From: Tubiluchus corallicola
Taxonomy: Eukaryota > Priapulida > Priapulimorpha > Priapulimorphida > Tubiluchidae
Assembly (NCBI GenBank): GCA_030141605.1
Contig: JAQGDQ010000184.1
Span: 1 to 64,000, forward strand
Direction: 5' to 3'
DNA length: 64,000 nucleotides
Part shown: piece after piece, positions 28,233 to 39,274 of the stretch
Layout of the letters: every line of letters starts with the position of its first letter
Position numbering within the stretch: position 1 is the first letter of the stretch
Made by a program: the position numbers and the translations under genes
Notes under the pieces: generated by a model
Databases searched by the model: none
What the model was told of the DNA's origin: nothing
The model's input: only the letters and a program-made list of their open reading frames with translations

Positions 28233-31200
28233 TTAAAATGATACTTGTACGCCCATAGTAATGGTTCTGGTAACCGGATAATAGTTTTTCTCTTCTACTC
28301 CCGGCTCCATACCATTTATTGGTGCTAATTCAGGGTCTATACCATCGTACTTTGTGAATGTAAACATGTTCCTACCACTCAGGTACACTCTCATGTCATT
28401 AATTATATCGGGGGTATTGAAAGTGTACCCAATAGAGATAGCATCTAGCTTAACCCAGTTTCCGCTTTGTAGGAAGTAGTCGGTGAGCTTCTTTGTGTCA
28501 TTTACCTCGTCCAGTTGAACACCATTTCCGGGATAGTATGCTTTTCTTAGCAGGTTTATACCTTCAAAAGCTTTAAGTCCGTAATACATGTTTTTAAGGT
28601 TCATGATTTTATGACCAAAAGCGCCCCTAAAGTAGAGGTTCATGTCAAAGTTTTTATATTTAAATGTGTTGCTAAAACTTGCAGTAACCTTTGGCACACC
28701 TGATCCTGCATGGTATTTTTGCTCATTACCTGCCCCTTCTGCAGGTATCTTTTCGTTGGTAAAGTTTCCATTTTCATCCTTTTTGTAGATCAAAAACATA
28801 CCATTTTCATCAATTCCTGCGTGCTTAAACATATAGAATGAGCCTATTGCACCCCCCTGCTCAAGAAGAATTATAGGTCCTGGGTTACCTGGGCCGGGAA
28901 GGTTTTTTAGGTAAACTTGCCCCTGCTTGTATACACCATCGGAGAATGAGACCAGCCAGTTTTTGTTGTACGCTACAACTCCATCCGCCATATACTCGAA
29001 GTCTCCTGTTTTTGCAACTAGTGCATTTAGCGATAGTTCTACTCCTCTATTCTTCATAGTTCCCACGTTTACCCATGTCTTTTCGTGAATATTGGGGGGT
29101 ACAGCCACATCATACTGGCCAAGCAGTTCATCTGAGGTGCGGTTATAAAGCTCCAGACTGCCACCAAACCTGTTATGTAGCATAGAGAAGTCAATACCTA
29201 TGTTAAAGTTAATTGATCGTTCCCACGCTAGGTTGGGGTTGTAGTTGTTGCCGGGGCCAAACCCCTTAATCCACCCTCCAAACATATAGTACTGGCCTGC
29301 TCCGGAGTAGAGCCTTTGCGCGTTATAAGGATCGAACCCCTGATTACCTGTTACACCGTAGTCTGCGCGGAGCTTCAGGTCGTCAAATAGTGTTTGTGAG
29401 CTCATAAAATCTTCACCTGAAACTCTCCATCCCGCAGATAAACCGGGAAACCATCCCCATTTGTTATTTGCACCAAACTTACTTGATCCTTCATGTCGTA
29501 AGCTGCCGGTAAAAAAATATTTATCCTTATAAGATGTAGCTACTCGACCAAAAAATGCGATGATTTTGTGTGATTTTTTATCTGAGCTCATCTCTGCCCG
29601 CCCCTCTTTTAGGTAGCTTCCCTGCTCAAGGTCATTATAAGTCAGCACATCGGATGGAAAGTCATAGTTTTTTGCTTTAAATTCTGAGAAAACATGATAC
29701 TGATAAGAGTATCCTCCCATAGCTTTTAGTGTAAAACCTTGTCTGTCGTAGATATAGTTTACCAACCAGTCTAGTACCCTGTCATCCCATGTTGAGTATT
29801 TTTTTTCTGCGGCTCCCCTTCTGCTATTGTTTTGTGAGTCGGTTGATGTACTTGGGGAAAAAAAGTAGTACAGCTCGTCGTTTGATTCTGTTGCATACAT
29901 TAAGGAGCTGCTTAGGTTGCTTGTAATATTTAGTTTCACTTTTCCACTTCCCATAAAATATTTTTTCTCTGCACCCCTCTCCTCAAGCTCCAGCTTCTCA
30001 ACAGGATTCCAAGTATTGTGTGCTGATATATAGTAGTATCTGCTATCATTGTCTGGATCCATAACAGGGAGGGTTGGGTTTAGCTGCATAGCCTGATTCC
30101 ATGCTCCATGGTCGGTGCGCTCCTCTTTTACAAATCTTGGTGCCAGGCTCAGGTCAAATTCAAGAAGTTTGTTAAGTGCTTTATGGCTTATGTTGACACG
30201 TGCTCCATACTCTTCTCTTCCTGATGCGATATCTATTCCTTCAAAGTTTCTATACTGAATGGAAGCACGGTAGTGTGTGTTTTCGCTTCCGCTACTTAAG
30301 GCTATGGAGTGGTTGTGTGAAAATGGGAAAGAGCGAAGCAGTTCCTTATTCCAGTCTGTCCTGTATCCTTCATCTCTGGATATACCAAGTTCAAGAAATT
30401 CATCCACAGAGAGCAGTTCAGGCTGGTTTTTCACCATATCTGTACTAATATAGCCGTTGTATTCTACCAGTGTATGACCTGTTACGGCACCCTTTTTTGT
30501 AGTGATAATGATTACTCCATTAGCGGCACGTGTTCCGTAGATTGCTGCTGCTGCCCCTCCTTTTAGAATGTCTATTGACTCGATATCGTTATCATCTATA
30601 TTTTTCAAATCGCCGCCTGGTATGCCGTCAACAATGACGAGAGGTCCTGTGTCTGCTGTGCGTGATCCCGCTCCACGAATCTGTATGCTCTCACTTGCAT
30701 TAGGATCAGAAGCAGCGGTACTTTGCACCGATACTCCGGCAACTTTACCCTGAATCTGCATCGCGGGATTGGTGGTTGCTGTATTGAGGAAATCTTTGCT
30801 GCTAACGTGTGTAACAGATGTAGTTAGCTCTTTTTTATCCATTGTTCCGTATCCGATAGCAACAACCTCGTCTAACCCGACTACATCATATTCCATTGAA
30901 ACATTTATATTGCTGCGTCCATCGATTTGTACCTCTTTAGATCGCATACCAATAAACGAGAATACCAATGTGCCGGAGCCTTCCACCTCTAAGCTGTAGT
31001 TCCCGTCTATGTCAGATACAATGCCAGTAGTGGTGCCTTTCACCATAACCGTTGCCCCTGGAATGGGTATTCCCTCTTGGTCTGTTATTTTACCTGAAAC
31101 TCTTCCCTGTTGCTCACTTTCAATAGTACCGTCATCAATGGGTGTTACTCCTGCTTCAGCACTTCTGGCCTGTAGTCCCCATATAAAAATGAGGGGGAGT

Positions 31201-31274
31201 ATGACTTGGAGTTTAACGTTAGATTTACAGAGGTGTATCATTATTAGATACGCCTCATGATTTTTTTTTTTCAT
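28233..31274 (-). CDS. SusC/RagA-family TonB-linked outer-membrane transporter, copy 1 (intact)
   Basis: 1013 residues. N-terminal signal segment (about 20-40), CarboxypepD_reg-like domain 58-130 (GRVSGKITDQEGIPIPGATV), SusC-specific box VVAIGYGTMDKKELTTSV (137-154), plug domain about 155-265 (IRGAGSR, VIVDGIPGG, ANGVIIITTKKG) and a 22-strand barrel ending MGVQVSF. There is no STN signalling domain, so it is not expected to signal to an anti-sigma factor. It imports a ligand handed over by SusD using TonB energy. It heads the susC-susD pair and has a long duplicated upstream region. Confidence 0.96.
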   Translation of the reverse strand: MKKKNHEAYLIMIHLCKSNVKLQVILPLIFIWGLQARSAEAGVTPIDDGTIESEQQGRVSGKITDQEGIPIPGATVMVKGTTTGIVSDIDGNYSLEVEGSGTLVFSFIGMRSKEVQIDGRSNINVSMEYDVVGLDEVVAIGYGTMDKKELTTSVTHVSSKDFLNTATTNPAMQIQGKVAGVSVQSTAASDPNASESIQIRGAGSRTADTGPLVIVDGIPGGDLKNIDDNDIESIDILKGGAAAAIYGTRAANGVIIITTKKGAVTGHTLVEYNGYISTDMVKNQPELLSVDEFLELGISRDEGYRTDWNKELLRSFPFSHNHSIALSSGSENTHYRASIQYRNFEGIDIASGREEYGARVNISHKALNKLLEFDLSLAPRFVKEERTDHGAWNQAMQLNPTLPVMDPDNDSRYYYISAHNTWNPVEKLELEERGAEKKYFMGSGKVKLNITSNLSSSLMYATESNDELYYFFSPSTSTDSQNNSRRGAAEKKYSTWDDRVLDWLVNYIYDRQGFTLKAMGGYSYQYHVFSEFKAKNYDFPSDVLTYNDLEQGSYLKEGRAEMSSDKKSHKIIAFFGRVATSYKDKYFFTGSLRHEGSSKFGANNKWGWFPGLSAGWRVSGEDFMSSQTLFDDLKLRADYGVTGNQGFDPYNAQRLYSGAGQYYMFGGWIKGFGPGNNYNPNLAWERSINFNIGIDFSMLHNRFGGSLELYNRTSDELLGQYDVAVPPNIHEKTWVNVGTMKNRGVELSLNALVAKTGDFEYMADGVVAYNKNWLVSFSDGVYKQGQVYLKNLPGPGNPGPIILLEQGGAIGSFYMFKHAGIDENGMFLIYKKDENGNFTNEKIPAEGAGNEQKYHAGSGVPKVTASFSNTFKYKNFDMNLYFRGAFGHKIMNLKNMYYGLKAFEGINLLRKAYYPGNGVQLDEVNDTKKLTDYFLQSGNWVKLDAISIGYTFNTPDIINDMRVYLSGRNMFTFTKYDGIDPELAPINGMEPGVEEKNYYPVTRTITMGVQVSF

Positions 31275-31846
31275 AGACTTTTATTTTTTTATGTATTAAT
31301 TAATTTGCTTAAACTTTTTAGAATGAGGAGTGTTGTAACACTCGTCCTGGCTACACATTACTGGTTATTTATTCTTCATAGGCGGTTGATTTTTGATTGT
31401 TAAACTTCTAAATACTTCATGTCATGTTTTATCGTTTTTATATACTTTTCTTTTTTTAATATTTTATCAACTTTACCTACTGAAGGTGTTTTTGATCTGT
31501 TTGGCTATATGATTATAATCAAAAAAGTAGTGCAGGTTCAATGATTGTGAAATCATCTGTTTGTTCGTGTGCTATATAGTTGTATCCATTACTGAAAAGT
31601 TTCATTGCTGAAAATACAATAAATAATAGAGTTCGTTAAAGTTTGTTAAGATATTTTCGTTCGGGTTGATAGCTTTTTGAATAAGTATACTACCTTAAAA
31701 GCAGCCGGGCATGTAGGTTAAACCGTATATTTGGTTAGCTTATACTTAGTAGCCTCAGTTGTATCGAGGAGTGTTTGCATTGGAGTTTTACCGTAACAGT
31801 ATTTTCTAGTATGCGTACGTTCATCATTATAATAAATGTTTTTAAG
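31275..31846. promoter_or_regulatory. Upstream region of susC copy 1
   Basis: No gene. It shares blocks with the region upstream of susC copy 2: GGTTATTTATTCTTCATAGG at 31363 and 37009, ATATTTTATCAAC near 31457 and 37320, and GATAGCTTTTTGA at 31669 and 37552. The promoter and leader were therefore duplicated with the genes. A GAGTGTT/AACACTC inverted pair at 31328-31343 is present only here. Confidence 0.6.
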
Positions 31847-31888
31847 GTAAAAAAGAGCCTTCCTTATAAAGAGAGGCTCTTTTTTTAC
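31847..31888. terminator. Bidirectional hairpin terminator after susD copy 2
   Basis: GTAAAAAAGAGCCT (31847-31860) pairs with AGGCTCTTTTTTTAC (31874-31888) across a 13-base loop, with A and T runs on the two sides. It lies 32 bp beyond the susD copy 2 stop on the minus strand. Confidence 0.8.
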
Positions 31889-31919
31889 TTTTAAGCGAAC
31901 TCAAAAGGTTTATCAGTTT

Positions 31920-33881
31920 TTAGTAACCGTCATTTTGCTCCAGGTTATCATTTGTATTAAGTGCTCGTTGCGGAATAGGGAATAATTCAGCTTTGACATC
32001 CGTTTCTACATTTTTATTCCACCACTTCCCTTTTGTAAACTTATTGAAGCGGCGCAAGTCCATTCTGCGTCTTCCTTCTCCAATAAACTCTCTGCCCCAT
32101 TCATCCAGCATCTCATCTAAGTCAAGTGTTATGGTACCTCCATCATATTTTGCTGCATTCCAGTATGTACTGATATCGCCAGTTTCTGTAGTTGCCGCTG
32201 AGTAACTGTGTGGAGGCTCCCTAAGGTCGTCAATATCGCCAGCATCAAACTTGGCTTGCCGTGTGGCAGCTTCATCTGCCCCTATCTGGGTAAAATACTC
32301 CTGTCTCACATCATCAAGCAGTTTTGCTGCACCGGGGGTGTCACCATCTCGTAGCTTGCATTCTGCTAGCATATAGTAGATCTCGGCCAGCCTTACTACT
32401 GCGAGGTCTGAGTACCAGTTTCCCTCTCCTTCTTCAAAGGCATCGGGGTTTACGGGGTATTTATTCAGTCGGAAGCCTGTGTTTTCCTCTCCTTTAGTGA
32501 TACCTATACCGGGGTTTGAAAAATCACTGGAAACTGAAGCTAATTCTCCCTGTTCTGCATTTTCAAGGAGATACTTAAAGTTATGAGCATTAAGCAACTC
32601 ATCATATCTGGCATCACTTTCCTCTCTCCATTTGTTGGCGACCTCAGAAAAGCGTCCAACGCGATCAACAAAGTACAGTGTGTCTTTACCGGTTTGAAGT
32701 TTCCACTCCTCTGTGGCATCAGCAAAAGCTGGCATGCCACTATATTCGGCTTCCGGCACGTTCATTGTTCCTATAAGAAAAATTCCCTGTCTTTGGCCGT
32801 TGTCACGGATATACATAGGTACCCTTCTTTCATCGCCATCATAATATTTTTGGTAAGGGGACCCTTGGTCATATTTATCCATAAAAAATTGCCCATCAGC
32901 AGTTTGTGATGGCTGTAGATGTGATCCGTTACTTCCACCACCCCTGTCAGAGCGAAAAAAGCGCTTTGTCTGATAGTGATTAACATCAGTTGGAGTGGTA
33001 AGCCCGCTAAGCTGGCTTTTTTCGCATGGGAATGCCCATATTATGGCTGTTGATTTATGGTTATTGTGACTAAATTGCAGCTGCCAGTCTTTATCTAAAG
33101 AGTAGTTACCATACTCACCATCAAGTATTTTCTGGCAATACGTGGCACATTCGCTGAATTTGTCCTGTCCGATTGTAACACTGGCATTTAGATATAGCCT
33201 TGCCAGGAAAGCGGCAGCAGTTGCTTGGTCAATACGTCCATAAAATTCATCCTTTGTGCCGGCATTATGATTCCCGAGCTTACCTATATTATCAATAAAA
33301 GTATTCTCAATAAAGTCAAACAATTCTGTGCCTTTGCCGGCATTCGGGCGTGTGCTATTTGGCATATCATGAGTAAACACAGGTGCTTTGGGGCCAAATG
33401 CTTCAAGTATATACATGTGGAACATGGCAGCAAGAACCAGCATTTCAGACTGCATTCTCTCGATATCAGCAACTGTAAACCCAAACTTACCGGCATTGGG
33501 TTTAATTACGTATTCGAGATCATTATAATTACTGTATGCATAGCCTACTCCCTGATACATACCTCTCCATACAGTATAGAACTGGTTTAGCATAAAGTCC
33601 CATGAGTGTCCATGTAGTGCGACAAAAACTCCGCCATTGTACCAATGCACACCTTTTTGTGTTATTGCCATAGCATCACTGCTGAGCTCTGATGTGTTCC
33701 ACCATGAGCTATTTAGTTTTAGTGCCCATGATGTATGCTGATAGGTTCTGGCTGTTGCGGCGAAAACGTCATCAATGGAGTTATAAAAGTTTTCCGGAGC
33801 TATTTTATTGAATAGCTCTTCATCCAAGTTTATACACCCTGTCAATACGAGGAGTAGTGCAATTATTTTATATTTTCTCAT
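31920..33881 (-). CDS. SusD/RagB-family nutrient-binding lipoprotein, copy 2
   Basis: 653 residues. Lipobox VLTGC (Cys16), NLDEELFNKIAPENFYNSIDDV and the C-terminal GEGRRRMDLRRFNKFT with LFPIPQRALNTN. The frame is intact although its susC partner, 29 bp upstream, is frameshifted. The last third is close to copy 1 almost base for base, while residues about 20-110 and 270-400 have diverged, so ligand preference may differ. Confidence 0.94.
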   Translation of the reverse strand: MRKYKIIALLLVLTGCINLDEELFNKIAPENFYNSIDDVFAATARTYQHTSWALKLNSSWWNTSELSSDAMAITQKGVHWYNGGVFVALHGHSWDFMLNQFYTVWRGMYQGVGYAYSNYNDLEYVIKPNAGKFGFTVADIERMQSEMLVLAAMFHMYILEAFGPKAPVFTHDMPNSTRPNAGKGTELFDFIENTFIDNIGKLGNHNAGTKDEFYGRIDQATAAAFLARLYLNASVTIGQDKFSECATYCQKILDGEYGNYSLDKDWQLQFSHNNHKSTAIIWAFPCEKSQLSGLTTPTDVNHYQTKRFFRSDRGGGSNGSHLQPSQTADGQFFMDKYDQGSPYQKYYDGDERRVPMYIRDNGQRQGIFLIGTMNVPEAEYSGMPAFADATEEWKLQTGKDTLYFVDRVGRFSEVANKWREESDARYDELLNAHNFKYLLENAEQGELASVSSDFSNPGIGITKGEENTGFRLNKYPVNPDAFEEGEGNWYSDLAVVRLAEIYYMLAECKLRDGDTPGAAKLLDDVRQEYFTQIGADEAATRQAKFDAGDIDDLREPPHSYSAATTETGDISTYWNAAKYDGGTITLDLDEMLDEWGREFIGEGRRRMDLRRFNKFTKGKWWNKNVETDVKAELFPIPQRALNTNDNLEQNDGY

Positions 33882-33910
33882 TTGTATTTAATTTAAAATT
33901 TTAAAACAAC

Positions 33911-35269
33911 TTAGAATGATACCTGGACCCCCAGTGTAATAGTTCTGGTAACAGGGTAATATTTTCTTTCCTCTTGTCCAGCTTCAAGCCCGTTCACCTT
34001 TGCCAGTTCAGGATCTATGCCATCATATTTAGTGAATGTAAACATGTTTCTTCCGCTTAGATATACTCTAAGACTGTTTATTACATCAGGGGTATTGAAA
34101 GTGTACCCCAGGTTTATAACATCTAGTTTTACCCAGTTACCGCTTTGTAAGAAATAATCGGTAACTTTTTTAGCGTCTGATACTTCATGCAGTTGTATTC
34201 CATCTCCAGGGAAGTAAGCTTTTCTCAGTAGATTGGAGCCCTCAAGGGCTTTAAGTCCGTAGTACATGTTTTTCTGATTCAGAATTTTGTGTCCGAAAGC
34301 GCCTCTAAAATAGAGTCCCATGTCAAAATTCTTATATTTAAATGTGTTGCTAAGGCTGGCTGTGACTTTTGGTACACCTGAGCCTGCATGGTACTTATGT
34401 TGCTCGTTGCTTCCCTCTATTCGTATTTTATTATCAGTAAAGTTTCCATTTTCGTCTTTTGTGTAAATTAGGAACATTCCTTCTTCGTCGATACCTGCAT
34501 GCTTGAGCATATAGAAAGAGCTTATTTCTCCTCCCTCTTCAAGCAGGTATACCGGCCCTGGTGATCCTGGTGCTGGTAAATGCCCCAGAAACACCTGCCC
34601 CGACTCATAAATATCATCGGAGAATGATACCAGCCAGTTCTTATTATATGCCACAACGCCATTTATCATATATTCAAAGTCATCTGTTTTTGCAGCCAAA
34701 GCGTTTATTGATAGCTCTATTCCCCGGTTTTTTATGGTTCCCACATTTACCCATGTTTTTTCATGGATATTTGGAGGAACAGCTACATCATATTCGCCAA
34801 GTAGCCCTTTTGATGTTCTTTCGTAAAGGTCAATGCTACCGCCTAGCCAGTTGTCTAACATTAAAAAATCAACTCCTATGTTAAAGTTAATTGCTCGTTC
34901 CCATGCCAGGTCGGGGTTGTAGTTATTACCGGGACCAAACCCTTTAATCCAGCCTCCATTCATATAGTACTGTCCTGCTCCGGAGTAGAGTTTTTGTGCG
35001 GTGTAGGGATCAAATCCTGAATTACCTGTTACGCCGTAGTCCGCGCGAAGTTTCAAGTCATCAAATAGCGATTGGGAACTCATAAAACTTTCATCTGAGA
35101 CTCTCCATCCCACAGATAATCCCGGAAACCATCCCCACTTATTGTTTTCACCAAACTTACTTGAGCCTTCGCGTCTCAGACTTCCGGTAAGGAAGTATTT
35201 GCCGAGGTAAGATGCTGCAGCACGCCCAAAGAATCCGATAGTCTTGTGTGATTTTTTATCTGAGCTCAT
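33911..35269 (-). pseudogene. C-terminal part of frameshifted SusC, copy 2
   Basis: 452 residues read from an internal ATG (MSSDKKSHKTIGFFGRAAASY). They correspond to the barrel half of SusC copy 1 from about residue 562 onward, ending LGVQVSF. The same frame is open back to about 35316 (NDL..QGSYLKEGRAE), where it meets the N-terminal part. It has no signal peptide or plug, so it could not function alone. Confidence 0.88.
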
Positions 35270-35312
35270 CTCTGCCCGCCCCTCTTTTAGGTAGCTTCCC
35301 TGCCCAAGGTCA

Positions 35313-36950
35313 TTAGGTCAGTGCATCGGAGGGAAAGTCAAAGTTTTTTGCCTTGAGGTCAGAGTAAAGGTGGTATTGATATGAGTACCCACCCATTGCT
35401 TTTAGTGTAATATTATTTCTGTCATATATATAGTTTATCAGGAAGTCCAGTATTTTGTCATCCCATGTCTCATATCTCCTTTCTGCCTCTCCTCTCCTTG
35501 AGCTGTTTTTGGAACGGGTAGAGGTGCTGGGTGAGAAAAAATAACCGTCTTTATCGTTGGATTTTACTGCGTACATTAGAGAGGTGTTCAGGTTGCTTGT
35601 AATATTTAACTTCACTGTTCCGCTTCCCGTAAAGTATTTCCTTTTTGCTCCCTTCTCCTCTATAGATAGTCGTTCAACAGGATTCCATGTATCATGCGCA
35701 ACTATGTAGTTGTACTCTGATGGATTTTCAGGATCCATAACCGGAAGCGTCGGGTTTAGCTTGATCGCTTGAGAGAATGCTCCTGTGTCTGTGTGTTTTT
35801 CACTTACAAATCTTGGTACTAAGTTCAGGTCAAATTCAAGAAGCTTGTCAAGCGCACTATGGGTTATATTGATACGCGCTCCATATTCCTCTCTTCCCGA
35901 TGCAATATCTATTCCTTCAAAGTTTCTGTACTGAACAGAGGCCCGGTAAGTGGTTTTTGAGTCACCACTGCTAAGAGCAATAGAGTGGCTGTGAGATAAG
36001 GGGAAAGAGCGTATCAGTTCATCAAACCAATCTGTTCGGGCTCCTTCATCCCTGCTTATGCCAAGTTCAAGAAATTCATCCACAGATAACAGCTCAAGCT
36101 TATTTTTCACAAAGTCTGTAGACATGTAACCATTGTACTCTACCAGTGTACGGCCTGTTACAGTACCTTTTTTTGTGGTGATAATGATTACTCCGTTGGT
36201 AGCGCGTGTTCCATATATGGCTGCTGCTGCCCCTCCTTTTAGAATATCTATTGATTTGATATCGTTATCATCTACATTTTTTAAGTCACCACCTGGTATA
36301 CCGTCAATGACTATCAAGGGGCTGTTGCCTGCTGAACGTGATCCTGCTCCGCGTATCTGGATGCTCTCACTTGCGTTAGGATCGGAAGGGGATGTGTTTT
36401 GTATTGATACTCCGGCAACCTTACCTTGTATCTGCATAAGAGGGCTGGTGGTTGCATTACTGAGGAAATCTGAACTACTTATATGTGTAACAGATGTGGT
36501 TAGCTCTTTTTTATCCATTGTTCCGTACCCAACAGCAACAACCTCGTCTAATCCGACTACATCATACCCCATTGAAATATCTATATGGCTTCGTCCGTCA
36601 ATTTGTACCTCTACTGATCGCATACCAATAAATGAAAATACTAATGTGCCTGAGCCTTCCACCTCTAAACTGTAGTTTCCATCTATGTCGGATACAATGC
36701 CAGTAGTGGTGCCTTTCACCATAACTGTTGCGCCGGGAATGGGTACTCCCTCCTGGTCTGTTATTTTACCTGAAACTCTCTCTTGTTGCTCACTTGCAAT
36801 AACGCTGTTCTCAGTAGCTGACTCGGTTATTACAGAGCCTTTTGCCTGCGGTAAGCCTGCTAAAAGTATAGAAAGTGTTATTTGAGCAGTAATGATAGTT
36901 TTATAGAGGGGCATTACAGTGCAATGCGGCTCTATCTGTTTTTTTTTCAT
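35313..36950 (-). pseudogene. N-terminal part of frameshifted SusC, copy 2
   Basis: 545 residues ending AKNFDFPSDALT then TAA. It contains the signal segment, CarboxypepD_reg-like domain (ERVSGKITDQEGVPIPGATV), SusC box and whole plug, but only the first barrel strands. Compared with copy 1, two bases are missing near 35315 (copy 1 has CATTATAAG where copy 2 has CATTAGG), which creates the stop. The total length, 3040 bp against 3042 bp in copy 1, confirms that this is the only net length change. A TA-repeat slip is a simple explanation; a recent mutation, a switchable frame or a sequencing error are all possible. Confidence 0.9.
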
Positions 36951-37763
36951 GTAGTAATTTATTTAATTAATAATTTGCGTAATTTTTTAATCCTGTTTAT
37001 GCTTTATTGGTTATTTATTCTTCATAGGCAGTTGCTTTTTAAAGTTATTAAAGCTTGTAAATGATTTATAATTAGGAGTATATGTTTCTGTAAAGTTTTG
37101 CGGTATATGTTTTTGCTTTCTGCCTTTGGGCGAAGTGTTGTTGTTCCGCGAGACCGGGCAAAGCAGTATTGTGGAGGAGCTAATAACTCCTTGATGCAGT
37201 TTTTTGTGTAGAGGAAAAAAGTATTTTTAACCCTTTTTGAGACTAAATACGCGGGTGTGTGGGTTAAGTGTGTGGTAATAAAATGTTTTACAGTTTCAAT
37301 TTTTATACTTATTTTTTTTGATATTTTATCAACGATATCCACTGAGGCTAGGTTAGTTTGTTTTATTATTTTAATGTAATAAAGAAATAGAGTCAATTCG
37401 ATGTGAAAGAGTTATTAGTTTATTGTAAAACTATTTGTATATCAATATACTAAACAACTGAATGTTTTTTGTTACTGAAAAATTTCACTATTAAAGGTAC
37501 AATAACTTACACAACTAGTTAATTTTTGTTAAAATATTTTCCTCCGAATTGATAGCTTTTTGATTAAATGTGCTGTTACTGAAAATAGCAGGTATGTGGA
37601 TTGAGCCTTTTGCAGGGTAAAAGTTTGGTTCATGCTGAAAAATGGTCTGGGGAAGAGCTATTTTAGTAATGTTTATGTAGTATAAAAACAGGTTTTTGGA
37701 ATCAGCTTTAGAATCAAGGTAATAGGTTTTGGCTTTTCGTTATGAGGTTAAAGTTTTATATGC
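36951..37763. promoter_or_regulatory. 813-bp gap upstream of susC copy 2 and the RecD-like helicase
   Basis: No convincing gene; the minus-strand frame 37022-37396 is low-complexity and unlike any protein I know. The part up to about 37600 is related in blocks to the region upstream of susC copy 1 and marks the edge of the duplication. The rest must hold the helicase promoter. Confidence 0.5.
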
Positions 37764-39206
37764 ATGTTAGAAGATCATATTAGGGGAGAAATAAGTGAGA
37801 AACTGGGCTTTGATCCAACCCCAGGCCAGGTTGAGGTAATTAAGAAATTGGCAAAGTTTATTGTTCATCCCGATGCATGTTTTGTGTTTTTGCTTAAGGG
37901 CTATGCCGGTACAGGCAAGACATCTGTGATAAGCTCTCTGGTACAGGTTCTGAGAAGATATAAGATACGAACTGTCCTGCTTGCCCCTACTGGGAGAGCA
38001 GCAAAGGTGCTTTCAAGGTATGCTGGCAAAGCAGCTTTTACAATACATAAAAGAATATACAGGCAAAAGGCTGTTCTGGATGGAGTGGGTAAGTTTATAT
38101 TAGACAAGAATTTTTATAAAGATACAATCTTTGTAGTTGATGAGGCCTCAATGGTTTCTAATGAGCATACAGGGGAGTCTGCCTTTGGCATGGGAAGGCT
38201 TCTTGATGATCTTATTGAGTATGTGTATAGTGGCCGCAATTGCCGGTTGGTTTTTGTTGGGGATTTAGCACAGCTTCCTCCGGTCGGATTGGAAGTTAGT
38301 CCTGCTTTGGATGAAAATAAACTTAGTGGCTACAACCTTGAGGTTATCACGGGAACGCTTAGTGATGTTGTGAGGCAGAGTGAGAAATCGGGAATACTTT
38401 TTAATGCGACTGAAGTACGCAAAGTGATTGCCAATGATGGTATGAGCTATGGAGAGGGGTGGCCGGTGAGAATAACCTGCTTTAGCGATGTTGAGCGTGT
38501 TAGCGGAGAGGAGTTGGTGGAGAAAGTATCGGACAGCTATAGTAGTGTGGGTGAGAGCGAAACAATAATTGTTACGCGTTCTAACAAAAGAGCCAATATG
38601 TTTAATGAAGGGATACGCAGAATGGTATTGTACAGGGAGGATGAGATTTGTATTGGAGATATGCTTATGGTAGTGAGAAACAACTATTTTTGGTTGGGTG
38701 AGGAAGAGGGGGCCGGGGCTGGTTTTATCGCAAATGGAGATACTGCAGAGATTGTACGGATAAGACGGTATGAGGAGATGTACGGTTTCAGATTTGCTGA
38801 TTTAACCCTCCGTTTTATTGATTATAAAGATATGGAAGTTGATTGTAAAATATTTCTTGATACTCTAATGCTTGATACCCCCTCTTTTAACAGCGACTAC
38901 AATAGAAGGCTTTTTGGTGCTGTCTCCGAAGATTATGCTAACATTAAGAGTAGGAGAAAGATGTGGGAAGAGGTAAGGAAGAATGAGTATTTTAATGCGT
39001 TGCAGGTTAAGTTTGCCTATGCTGTCACTTGCCATAAATCTCAAGGGGGGCAGTGGAAACATGTATTTATAGATCATGGATATGTTGTAGAGGGGATGCT
39101 TGATAAAAACTACTTACGCTGGATGTATACAGCTTTTACCCGTCCTACTGAGAAGCTATTTTTGGTTAATTTTAATAGTTCATTTTTTGTGGAAAGAGGA
39201 GGGTAG
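37764..39206 (+). CDS. RecD-like ATP-dependent DNA helicase (exonuclease V alpha-type)
   Basis: 480 residues. Superfamily 1B helicase motifs: Walker A LLKGYAGTGKTSV (43-55), LLAPTGRAAKVLSR (72-85), Walker B FVVDEASMV (123-131), FVGDLAQLPPVG and the UvrD_C_2 end TCHKSQGGQWKHVFIDHG followed by YTAFTRPTEKLFLVNF. It is shorter than RecD2 proteins, lacking the N-terminal HhH region, and matches the compact RecD-like helicases of Bacteroidota. It unwinds DNA 5' to 3', probably in repair. ATG 37764 gives the conserved start. Confidence 0.9.
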   Translation: MLEDHIRGEISEKLGFDPTPGQVEVIKKLAKFIVHPDACFVFLLKGYAGTGKTSVISSLVQVLRRYKIRTVLLAPTGRAAKVLSRYAGKAAFTIHKRIYRQKAVLDGVGKFILDKNFYKDTIFVVDEASMVSNEHTGESAFGMGRLLDDLIEYVYSGRNCRLVFVGDLAQLPPVGLEVSPALDENKLSGYNLEVITGTLSDVVRQSEKSGILFNATEVRKVIANDGMSYGEGWPVRITCFSDVERVSGEELVEKVSDSYSSVGESETIIVTRSNKRANMFNEGIRRMVLYREDEICIGDMLMVVRNNYFWLGEEEGAGAGFIANGDTAEIVRIRRYEEMYGFRFADLTLRFIDYKDMEVDCKIFLDTLMLDTPSFNSDYNRRLFGAVSEDYANIKSRRKMWEEVRKNEYFNALQVKFAYAVTCHKSQGGQWKHVFIDHGYVVEGMLDKNYLRWMYTAFTRPTEKLFLVNFNSSFFVERGG

Positions 39207-39274
39207 CCCAGGTCAATTATATTGTATTCTTAAGATTGGAATAAATTAATAAGTTTGTTTTGTAATGCCTATCA

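Noticed and set aside
37022-37396. 124-residue minus-strand frame upstream of susC copy 2
   Set aside because: Low-complexity AT-rich sequence overlapping the duplicated regulatory region; no counterpart upstream of copy 1.
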